From Actinomycetes bacterium (GTDB lineage Bacteria > Actinomycetota > Actinomycetes > Propionibacteriales > Propionibacteriaceae), in NCBI GenBank assembly GCA_023436925.1, contig JAEZHJ010000009.1, positions 1 to 64,000 on the forward strand: a stretch of 64,000 bases of DNA, written 5' to 3'. Made by a program: the position numbers and the translations under genes. The notes beneath the pieces were generated by a model. It saw only the letters and a list, made by a program, of their open reading frames with translations. It did not search any database and had not been told where the DNA came from. This document shows positions 41,501 through 53,500 of the stretch, piece after piece (position 1 is the first letter of the stretch; each line of letters begins with the position of its first letter).

Positions 41501-44500
41501 CGTCACCATCACCGGCACCACCGCCGTCCGGGTGAACACCACCGGCGGGGCGGTCGACACCACGGTGTCGATCCCGGGCAGCACCGACCCCGGCATCCAG
41601 CTCGCCTTCACCGGCCCCGAGGCCTCCTTCATCGTCAGCGACGCGACGCTCGGCTTCGCCGGGTACGCGCTCACCGGGACCTTCGGGTTCTCGATGGCGG
41701 GCGGCGACGTCAAGGTCACCCTCACCGGCGCCGCGCTCGACCTCGGACCCGCTCTCGCCGTCTCCGACCTCGACGGCTTCCTCGTCCTGAGCCAGGCCGG
41801 CCTGGTCGCCGACCTGGCCGCCCGCCTCGCCATTCCGGCGCTGCCGCTCTCGGTCGACGCCGCCGTCCGGGTCGACACCCGTGCCGGCGCCACCGAGCCG
41901 CTGCGGATCGAGGTGACCGACCTCACCCTCACCCTCGCGGGCCAGCAGCTGCAGGTCGGGTCGCTGGTCGTCCAGCAGTCGGTGCTGGCCGGCGCCACCA
42001 CCACCTACCTCGCCCTCGCCGGCGTCGGCCTCGACCTGGGCGCCGGGGCCGTCCGCCTGGTCGACGGCAGCGGCTTCCTGGTGCTGGGCGCCGGGGTCGC
42101 CGGACGCCTCGGCGGCAGCATCGCGGTCACCATCCCGGGCCTGGTCCTGCAGGGCAGCCTCGGAGTCACGATCAACACCACCGCGGCCCCGGTCACGACC
42201 AGCCTGCTGGTCGGGGGCCGGCCGACCACGCTCAGCCTGCCCGGCGGGCCGTACCTGCGGGTGGACGGCACCGGCCTCGTCCTCGACCTGCTCGGCCAGC
42301 GGCTGCGCGCCGACCTCTCGATCGAGCAGGCGACCACGCTGCCCGCCGCCGGCGGGGCCGGAGAGGTCGTGCTCAAGGTCGCCCTGGCCAACGTCTCGCT
42401 GTCCCTGGGTGGCGCGTCGCCGGTGGCCACCCTGACCGGCGGCTCCGCGCTCCTGGTCTCCCGGGCCTCCGGGCTGGCGGGCCGGATCAGCGGCAACCTG
42501 GCGCTCACCGTCCCCGGGGTCACCCTCACCGGAAGCCTGGCCGTGCTGGTCAACACCGGCACCATTGCCGTCACGGAGTCCTTCCGGGTCGGGGACGGCG
42601 AGGTTCTCACCCTCAGCGTCCCGGCCGGCGGCACCAGCGCCGCGCCGGCAACCTACCTGGCGATCGTGGGCACCGGCATCACACTCCAGGTCGCGGGGCA
42701 GAGCCTGCAGGCCGACCTGGAACTCGAACTCACCGGGGCCACCACCACGCTGCGGCTCCGCAACGCGGCCCTGCGGCTGGGCGGCACCCCGGCCGCGCCG
42801 CTGCTCACCGTCAGCCAGGTCTCCGGCACCACCGGCACCTTCACCCTCGACCCCACCGGGCTGACCGGCAGCCTCGCCGTCCAGCTCGCCTTCGCCGTCA
42901 GTGGCGTCTCGGTGTCCGGGTCCGTGGCCATCGGCATCGACACCCGGCCCGGCAACGAGCGGCTCGCCGTCTTCGGCGACGACCTACGCTTCACCGTCTT
43001 CGGGCAGACCATCGCCGCCGACTTCAGCTTCGAGCAGGTCACCACCGCCACCGGCGCCCGGCTGGTCCGGGTCGGGATCGCCCAGGGTCGGCTGTTCCTG
43101 GGCGGCAGCAACCCCGACGGCAGCGATGCGCTGGTCGCCGTCCGGGACCTCACCGGCCTGTTCCTGCTCACCGCAGCCGGCGTCGGTGGCAGCATCTCCG
43201 GTCGGGCCAGCCTCGCCGTGCCGGGGGTGGAGTTCGCCGCCGCGGTCTCGGTCAGCCTCAACACCACCGGCCAGGTGATCGCCCAGACCCTCCTCGTCGG
43301 CGGAGCCGAACTGGCGGTCACCGTGGCCGCCGGCCCCTACCTGCGGGTCGAGGCAAGCGGCGTCCGGCTGCAGGTCGCCGGCCAGAGCCTGCGCGGCAAC
43401 CTCCTCATCGAACAGGTCACCACCGTCGCCACCGAGACCACCGCCGCGCGCACCGTGCTGCGGGTCGGGCTGACCGCCGTCGAGTTGAGGATCGGCTCCG
43501 GCGCCACGACGATCGCCCAGGTCAGCGACGGCACGGCGCTCCTGGTCCTGGACGGCGGCGGGATCGCCGGCCGGGTCACCGGCGCCTTCGCCCTCGTCGG
43601 AGTGCCGGGCATCACCGTCGCGGCCACCGTCGCCGTCGAGCTCAACACCACCGGCGTCGCGGTCGAGGACCGCTTCACCATCGATGGCACCACCACCGAC
43701 CTGCGGCTCGGCACGGCCTACTTCGTCGCCACCGCGAGCCAGGCCACGATCTCCCTCGGCGAAGGCCTCGAACTGGCCGCCGACATCGTGCTGACGCTGC
43801 CCGCGGCAGCCGGCGAGTTCTCGGTCCGGATCGAGCGCGGCAGCATCTCGCTGGCCGGGGGGCTGGTCCGAGCCGTCGACGTCAACGGCGAACTGGCGAT
43901 CGCCGCCGGCCGGACCACCGCCGCACTGGCCGCCGGGATCCGGGTCACCGTCCCCGGGCTCGCCGTCACCGGCGACGTCCAGGTCAGCCTCGACGCCGAC
44001 GCCGCCGTCACCGAGTTCAGCATCGAGGTGACCACCGCCGAGATCAGCCTGGGCGACGGGCTGCTGTCGGTGGGGGCCGAGCGCGTCCAGATCTCCTCGT
44101 TCGGCGCCGGAGCCACTGCCGAGGTGCGCTTCGCGGCGGAAGGCATCACCCTGCAGCTGGCTGACCTCGTCGACGTGCGGCCAGGACACCACTGGTCGGC
44201 GGCCATCGTCGTCACCGCCGCTGGGATCGCCGCCCGCTTCGCCGGCGCCCTCAGCGACGACGAGGGCAGCTTCCTCTCCCTGCCGGACGGCATCACCGTG
44301 GCCGGCACCGTCGCGCTGCTGGTCAACACCGCACCCACCGCCATGGTCCGCGCCGACCTGGGCCTCTCGGTGCCCGCCGGCCCGTACCTGGCGCTCTCCT
44401 TCAGCGCTGGCACCATCGCCGTCGCCGGACTGAGCCTGAACGGCAACTTCCAGCTGACCGTGGCCGGCGACCGGACGGTGATCGCGTTCAGCGACATGGA

Positions 44501-47500
44501 CGTCAGCTTCGGCAGCAGCGGCGACAATGCCGGGCTCTCGGTCACCGGCGGACGGGGTGTCTTCGTCCTGCTGCCCGCCACACCGGGCGCCACCCCGGTG
44601 GACGGCGGCGTCGCCGGCAGCTTCTCCGGCAAGGTCAGCGCCGCTGGCGGCGGGTTCGCCGCGGATGCCACGCTGTCGGCCCGGTTCAACACCAGCGGCC
44701 AGCAGCTCGACGAGTCGGTCACGGTCAACGGCGCCACCCTGCGGCTGGTCTTCGACGAGGACGAGCTGGCCGGCGCTGACGGTGCCTTCTTCGAGTTCGT
44801 CGTGGCGGCGAGCATCCGGATCAGCGACTTCGTCGAGATCGCCGGCACCTTCAGCTTCGGCTCCGGCACCACCCCCGCCACCATCACCGACGTCACGGTC
44901 TTCGTCGGCGACGGCCCCGGCTTCACCAGCGTCGACGGCGCCACCGACCGCAACCCCTTCGCCCGCGGGCTCTACATCACCGGTGCCAGCGGCCAGGCCA
45001 GCGCTGACGCCTTCGCCCTGCGCGGCACCATCGAACTGGTCGGTATCTCGGGGCTGACCCTCGCCGGCACGGTCCAGGTGCTGTACAACAAGGGGACCAC
45101 CGCGACGACCCTGATGCTCGGCACCGAGTCGGTGGCGGTCGCCGCCGGTACGGCCACCGCACCCTTCCTGCTGGTCGTCGGCAGCGCGATCACCGTCGAC
45201 ATCGCCGGCCAGCGGCTGACCGGCGCGATCGGCATCGAGAAGACTGCCACCCGGTTCCGGATCGCGGCCGGGACGGCCATCAACGAGATCGACGGCACCG
45301 CCGCGACCGAGGACTACGACGCCCTGAGGCTGACCTTCGGCGAGGGGATCGCCAGCCTTGCCGCCAGCGGCTTGATCGACCTCGCCGCCACCGGCGTGGT
45401 GGCGGTGCTGGACGGCGAACTGGTGCTGGACGCCGGGGACGCCTTCGCGCTGACCTCGCCGGCCAGCCTCCAGCTCAACAGCACGAGCGCGGTCGCCACC
45501 GTCGGCGGGGTCACCCTCGCCCCGCGTTCGGTGGTCGTCCAGGTCGGCACCGCCGATGCGCCCGCCACCCTCTCCCTGTTCGGGCAGAGCCTCTCCGGCG
45601 TCCTGCTCTTCTCGCAGGTCGTCGGGGTCGCCGGGGGTGTCGCCACCGCGCCGCCGGTCACCAGCCAGCTGGTCATCACCAACCTGACGTTGTCGATCGG
45701 CAGCAGCACCGCCGGGGTCCGGATCACCGACGGCACCGCCTTCCTCTCCCTCGGCGCCTCGGTCGCCGGCCGGATCGCCGGCCGGGTCAGCCTGGTCGGC
45801 ACCCCGGTCACGATCTCGGGCGCCGTCGAGGTGCTGGTCAACACCGGCTCGCAGAAGGTCACCGCCAGCGTCGAGGTGGACGGCAGCAGCGTCGGCCTCG
45901 AGGTCCCCGGCGGGCCCTACCTCAAGGTCGTCGGCACCGACATCACGCTGGCCATCGCCGGCCAGCGGATCAGCGGTGACCTCGCCATCACCCAGGCCGC
46001 CAACGCCGTCGGCAGCACCCTCACCGTCTCGCTGAGCCGGGTGAGCGCGGGCTTCGGTGACGGCAGCACCGACCTCGTGCGGCTGGTCAACGGCACTGGT
46101 GACCTGACCCTGGGCGACAGCGGGCTGATCGGGTCGATCGCCGGCACCGTCCAGCTCGCGCTACCCGGGGTCGAGGTCTCCACAGGGCTGAGGCTGGAGA
46201 TCGGGGTCAACAGCCTGGTCCTGGCTGCCAGCGACCTCACCGTGACCGTCGGCGGGTTCGCGCTCCGCGGCTCGGTACGGATCAGCCAGCTCACCGTGGG
46301 ACTCGCCCGGACCACCCGGCTTGAGTTCACCGGCACCGCCGACCTCGGCGACCCGATCGGCGCGGTGAGCCTGGGCGGCGACCTCACCCTGACCGCCGCG
46401 GGGATCAGGGGACAGCTGACGCTCGCCGCGGACCTCACCATCGGCGACGTCTCGATCACCGCCGATCCGCTCAGGCTCGAGATCGACACCGCCACCGGCC
46501 TGGTCGCCATCACCGGCGAGGGCATGTCCCTCAGCATCGCCGGGGTCGCGCTGGCCGGCTCCTTCGCGATCCGCCGCGTGGCGGCCGGTGGCGGCGCGAC
46601 CCGGACCGTCGTCGCGGTCAGCGGCGGCAGCCTGACGCTGACCGGCACCACCCCGATCCTGCGCAACATCAACGGCCTGCTCGTCATCGTCCCGCCAACC
46701 ACCCCCGGCGCCACCACGGGCGCCCAGGCCGGCGGGATCGCCGGCCAGTTGTCCGGCACCGTCGACCTGTCCAGCCTGCTGCCGGCCGAGGTCGGCGTCA
46801 GCGGCGGCTTCGCCCTGACGGTCAACCGCACCGGCCGACGGGTCACCGAGTCGGTCACCATCGCCGGCGCCACCACCACCCTCGACCTGGCGGCCGGGCC
46901 GTACCTCAAGGTCGCCGGCACCGCGGTCACGCTGAACCTGATGGGGCAGCGGCTGACCGGCTCGGTCTCCTTCGAGCAGGCCGGCTCGACCACCAGGATC
47001 GTCCTGCAGGACGTCAGCCTGCGGCTCGGCGACGGCGTCACCGACCTGGTCGCGATCTCCACCGTCGGGATCAACGAGTTCACCCTGGGCGCCACCACGG
47101 GCCCGACCCCGACCCGGTACCTGTTCGGCCGGTTGGCCGTCCAGGTCGCCCTCAACGTGCCCGGGCTCAGCCTCGGCGGGGAGCGGCTCTGGCTCGACAT
47201 CAACACCGACACCGCCGCCGCCCACTCGCTGGCCGACGGGACCCCGCTGGCCGCCAACCTGTTGCGGGTCGGCGGCACCGGGATCCACCTCGACGTGGCC
47301 GGCCAGCGGCTCTCCGGCACCTTCTGGGTCGAGCAGACCGGTCCGGCGACCGCTCGGGTCACCCGGGTCAGCGTCAGCGACCTGTTCCTCTTCCTCGGTG
47401 ACCCAGGCGCCGACGGCCTGGCCGGCGACTCGGCGACCGCGGCTGCCTTCGCCGACAACCGGGGCGTCGCGCTCGCAGACGGCTCCGGTGCGCTGCTGCT

Positions 47501-50500
47501 CAGCGCGGCCGGCGTGGCGGGGGTCGTCGCGGGCACGATCGTGGTCGGACCAGGCCTCGACTCCTCGGTGCTGGACATCGACCCGATCGAGGTCAAACTC
47601 GAGCTCAACACCAGGCCGACGGCGGTCGAGGATGGGGCGCTCGGCCTCTCCCTGCCGGCCGGACGCTTCCTGCGGCTGCAGCTGGGCGGCACGGCCCCGG
47701 TCGGCCTCCGCATCGCGGGCCAGGAGTTCAGTGGACGGTTCAGCTTCGAGCAGGTCACCTCCGCCGGCCCGGACGGGCGCCTGGGCACCACCGACGATGT
47801 CGCCAGCGTCAAGATCGCGGCGACCGCCGTGCAGCTCTTCCTGGGCGACAACGGCGGCACGGCCGGCGACCAGAGCGACGACATCGGGCTGCGGGTCTCC
47901 GACGGCACCGCGCTGCTGCTGCTCACCCCGGAAGGCATCGCCGGCCGGATCGCCGCCCGTGCGACGCTCAGCCTGGGCGCCGGCGTCGCCGCGGTCGGTG
48001 CCGACGTCGAGGTGACCCTCAACCAGCTGCGGCGCACCGTCGGTGCCACCGTCCGCCCGGTCGCTGTCAACGAGAGCTTCGTGATCGGCGGCACCACGAC
48101 CAGCCTCGTGCTGCCCGCCGGGGTCTACGTCAGGGCGGCGATCACCGGGCTCGCCCTGGAGCTCGGCGGCCAGCGGTTCACCACCGACCTGCGCTTCGAG
48201 CAGGCCCAGCTGCTCAATGCCGACGGCAGCCTGGACCCGGCCGGCAGCACCACGACCACCATCTCGCTGGACAACCTTGGGCTTCGGCTGGGCACCGCCG
48301 ACCGCGACATCGTGGTCGTCTCGGGCGGGCAGGGCAGCCTGGTCATCGTCGGGGCGAGCGGCGGGGTCGCCGGCGGCATCGTCGGCGCGGTCTCGGCCCG
48401 GGTCGCCATCGACATCCCTGGTGCCACCTTCCACGGCGCCTTCCAGGTGCTGCTGAACACCCGTCCCGCCGGCACCGGCGCCTACCTGCTCACCATGGGC
48501 ACGCCGAGCACCGCCGACGACCTGGCGGTCAGCCCCGGCCTGGCCGTCTCCGGCACCGGGATCGCGCTGGAGATCGCAGGCCAGCGGCTGACCGGCAGCT
48601 TCGGGTTCAGCCGCAGCGCCGCCGGCGACATCGTCGTGCTGGTGGAGGACGCCCGGCTGGCCCTGGGCGACGGCAGCCGCAGCTTCGTCACCGTCGAGGT
48701 GTCCGGCGCCCTGCTGGTGACCTCGCCGCGGCCGGGCGCCGCCGCCGGCCTGGCCGGCGAGCTCACCGCCGCGCTCACCCTGTCGCCGGAACTCGGCACC
48801 CAGCTCGGCATCGACCTCGCGGCCGACCTGCCGGTGGTGCTGCAGCTCAACACCACCGCCGCAGCGGTCAACCGCAGCTTCACCGTCGGCGCGCTGGCCC
48901 GCACCATCAACGTCGGCGCGAACACCCTGGCCGTCCAGGTCGGCCTGACCGGCCGACCCGCCAGCCTGAACCTGTTCGGCCAGACCGTGAGCGCCGTCGT
49001 CCGGTTCGAGCAGGCGACCACCCCGGGCGGCGCCAAGGTGGTCAAGGTCGGCTTCACCGACCTGTCGCTGTTCCTCGGTGACGACAAGGGCACCCCGGCC
49101 ACCGGGGACGACGTGGGGCTGCGCCTGACCGGCGGCTACGGCGCGATCCTGATCACCCCCTCCGGCTACGCCGGCGAGTTCCTCGGCACCATCGCGCTGG
49201 CCGGCCTGCCGGTCACCGTCGACGTCAGCCGGCTCAGCCTCCAGGTCAACACCCTGGCCGTCGCGGTCAGCGAGACCGTCACCTTCGTCGACCGCAACGG
49301 CGCCGTCACGACCCGCACCATGGTGCTGCCGAAGGGCCAGTTCCTCCGGATCGCCGGCACCGGGATCGTGCTCGGCTTCACCGGCACCCCGCTCACCCTG
49401 ACCGGCGATGTCGCCTTCGAGCGGGTCGGCAGCGGTGCCGACCAGGTCACCCGGATCGGCGTCGCCAACGCCACCCTCAACCCCAACGGCCAGGCCATCG
49501 ACGGCACCTCCCCGTCCGGCAACCTGATCGCCCTGAGCGGCGCCCTGTTCCTGTTCGGTGCCGGCGCGGTGACCAACCCCGGCGGCCCCGGCACCGCCGA
49601 CGACGTCCGCACCACCACCGGCGGTGTCGCCGGCGTGCTGACCGGCCGGGTCCAGACCGGCGGGGGAGGGGCCAACCTCGGCGCCTCGCTCGGCTTCGCG
49701 CTCAACACCACCGGTGCCGCGGTCAAGCAGAGCGTCGCCGTCGGTGCCCAGACCATCAGCGTCGACCTCACCGCCGGCCAGCGATTCGCCTTCGTCGCCC
49801 GCGACGTCGAGTTCGACCTGGGCGACTTCATCGAACTGCGCGCCGGGCAGATCGTGCTCAGCGGCGACAGCTTCTCCGGCACCGGACTCGAGCTGTTCAT
49901 CGGACGCGGGCCGTCCCGGCTGGCCGACGGCAGCGACAACCCGGACGCGATCGGCGTCCTGATCCGCAACGCCAGCCTCACCCTGGTGCGCGACCCCGGC
50001 GGCACCGGCTACGCGCTGCGCGCCCGCGGCCAGTTCGCCTTCCTGGGCCTCGACGGGCTCGAGGTGAGCGCCACCGTCGACTTCCTGGTCAACACCGCCT
50101 CGACCACCCTCGACCCGGGCGACCTGGCGGCCGTCGCCCCGCTGCCCGCCTCGACCGACCCCATCGTGGCCAACTACTTCAGCTTCAAGGCGGTCAACGT
50201 CTCGATCGCCGTGGCCGGCGTGTTCGTGATCAGCGGCAACCTCAGCCTGACCCGGCAGCCGAACGGCGACCTGGATCTCGCGTTCAACCCGATCGGCCTG
50301 CTGATCAAGATCGAGGGCACCAACATCGCCCTGCTGCAGGGCTACGCGTCCTTCACCATCGCGGCCGCCACCGGCCTGCGGCTGACCAGCTTCAAGGTCG
50401 GCTCCTTCAAGCTGCTGCCGCGCGACACCGACCTGCCGCGCTCGGTGAGCGAGCTGACCGGTGCCGGCAATGTGGCGATGTTCCCCACCGCCGACCTGGC

Positions 50501-53500
50501 CGGGCCGTACAAGGGCCAGGTGCTCCGCTCCGGCGATCCCAACTACGCCACCAACCAGCTCAAGGTGGTCTTCAACGACCCCAACGGCGTCGGGCTCAAC
50601 GTCGCCACGATCACCGACGCCGAGGCCGAGCTCCAGGTCCTGGTCAACGGCCAGGCGGTCGCGCTGGCCGGGGGCGGCGGAAACCCGGTGCGGCAGGGGA
50701 CCAGCAATGTCTGGATCTACACCCTGGCGGCGCCGCTGCCCGCCGGGCTGGTCACCGTCCGCTTCCTGCCGGGCAGCTTCGCCGACAACGCCGGCGCCAC
50801 CACGATGGGCGAGGACGAGTTCTTCATCCTGTGGACGCCGCCGGCCGGGGCTCCCACCCAGACCCAGCCCGGCCCGACCGCGGCCCTGGCCAGCCCGGCC
50901 AACGGCGGGGTCATCACGGTCGCCCAGATCAACGCCCAGGGCTACCTCGACGTCACCTACACCAGCCTGGACGGCAGCCCGATCCTGAAGTCGTCGCTCG
51001 ACACCACGGTGCCGTTCCGGGTCAGCGGCACCGGCGTGGCCGACCTGCTGGTGCACACCACCGCCGGCAACGAGGGCCGGCCGGTCATCCGCGCCACCCC
51101 GCTGCTGGTCACCGGCCGGGCGGACAGCGCCACCTCGGTGACCTACCGCTACTTCCTGCAGGACCGCAACAAGCAGAACGCGGTCGGCCTGTTCCAGACC
51201 GGCACCGTCCAACTGGTTTTCGACGGCGAGTTCTACAGCTCCGGCAACGGCACCGCCCCGGCGGGCGCCCCGGGCAACCTGCGCTCGCCCGGGCAGACCC
51301 AGTCCTTCCGGATCGACCCGTCGGCTCCCGGCGAGCAGACCAGCAACGGCTCGGTCGGGCTCGGCCCGCTCTCGCTGCAGGGCCCCAGCATCGGCCTGGC
51401 CGACTTCGGCTTCGCCGACGGCATGGTGGTGCTCACCATCGCGCTCGGCGTCGACCGCGCCAGCCTCGACTTCAGCCCGTCGGCGAGCCAGCCCGGGCAG
51501 GCCTCCGGCTCCTCGCCGAGCGTCGAACTGCTCGGCGTGATGGGCACCTTCGACCTGGCCGTGGACGTGTTCGGCCTGCTCTCGGGCAAGTTCCGGGTCG
51601 AGCCGACCGGCGCCTGGTCGCTGAACGTCGCGTCGCTGGAGGCGCTGATCCCCAATGTCGCCGAACTGCGGGCGACCGGGATCGCCATCAAGTACGACCC
51701 GACCGCCCCGCGCGGCCAGGAGTTGGTGCGGATCAACACCGCCGAACTTACCCTGCCCAAGTTCGGCATCACCGGCAGCCTGCGGCCCTACAACCCGACC
51801 ACCCGCGCCAACCTCGATGTCGACAACGACGCCGCGCTGGCCACCGGGGTGGTCCCGGGCCTCATCGTCCGCGACAACGGCTTCACCCTGGGCACCGCCG
51901 AACTGAAGTACAAGCCCGGCACCCCGTCGGTCGGCGGCGCCGCCCCGATCGGCGGTGGAACCGGCAAGATCAACATCTTCGGGATCCTCGAGCTCGACGA
52001 CATCCGGGTCGGCGTCTCCGGCCTGGCGGTCAACTTCGACGCGGCCAACCCGGTCGCCGGGTTCACCGGCGAGATCTACATCGCCACCGGCGGCGCGACC
52101 CTGTTCCCGGGCAAGTCATTCACCGCCCGGCTGACCGACCGCACCACCGCTGACGACCGCCGTCCGGACGGCAGCATCGACGACGAGGCCTTCCGGATCG
52201 GGCTCGGCTTCAGCGGGGGCGCGGTCACCGCCTTCGTGCTCGATGTCGACACGATGGAGATCGTGCTGGGCGGCTACGTCACCCTCACCGCCCGCGACTT
52301 CGCCCTCGACACCTCGGCCGCCGGCACCGACGCCGAACTGGTCAGCTTCGCCACCGTCGGTGCGACCGTCACCATCGGCGACCTGCGGCTGTCCGGTGAG
52401 GGACGCCACTTCGCCGTCACCGGCAACGGCGGGTTCGTCACCAAGTCGGGCTTCGGGGTCTTCCTCGCGGTCGGATCCGCGACCGGCGCCTCCTTCAAGT
52501 GGCCGTCCTGGCTGCCGATCCGGATCGACGCCATCGGCATCGAGTGGGACGACATCCAGCAGAACCCGGGCGACTTCGTCCTGACCCTGTCGGCCAGTGT
52601 CACCGGCATCCAGGGTCTGGCCGGCCTCAACTTCTCCGGCTCGGTCCAGGGCATCCGGATCCAGCCCTCCCTGCTGCTCGAGGGCAAGTTCCCGGTGATC
52701 GGGATTGACGCCTTCGGGGTCACCGCCAGCGGCTCGCTGTTCGGCGGCGAGATCAACGCCGGCCTGATCGGCGGCATCCTGCGCCTCGACTCCGACTTCT
52801 CGATCATCGGCACCTTCGACCGCACCACCCCGGTCGCGCAGCGGGTGCTCTACCTCGGCCTGCAGGGCGGGTTCTCGATCGCCGGCATGGCCGGGTTCAC
52901 GATCCGGCTGGGCCTGAGCGAGCTCGGCCCGCTGCAGGTCTTCATCAACGTCGAGACGCCGACCGGCATCCTGCTGGTGCCGCAGATCGGCCTCACCCTG
53001 AACGACTTCGCCGCGGGGGTGGAGTTCTTCAAGACCCTGCCCTCCCTGGAGGACCCGTTCGCGCTGCGCAGCAGTGTCGCCGACCTGCCGACCGCCCAGA
53101 CCGCCGACAGCTGGCTGGTCTCGCTGCAGCAGCAGGTCGCGGCCCAGGCCAGGGCGGTCGCCGCCAACCCGGCGATCGGCGGCTTCCTGGCCGCCTTCAC
53201 CGCCCCGATGGTGATCACCGGCGGCGCCCGGATCTACTCGCTGTACACCTCAGAGCAGCTCTTCAACGGCCAGGTGACGGTCAAGATCTCCACCGACGGC
53301 AAGATGCTGATCATCGGCAAGCTGAACTTCGCCGCCAACAGCGTGTCCTTGTCCGGCCGGCTCTACGTCGACCTGTCCAAGGTCGCCCAGGGGGATGCGA
53401 CCGTGCTCTTCCTGGCCGACATCCCCGACCAGGTCCGGCTGCTCACCCTGTACGGCAAGCTCAAGATGGGCTTCCGCGACTCCTCGGGACGTGAGGTCGA

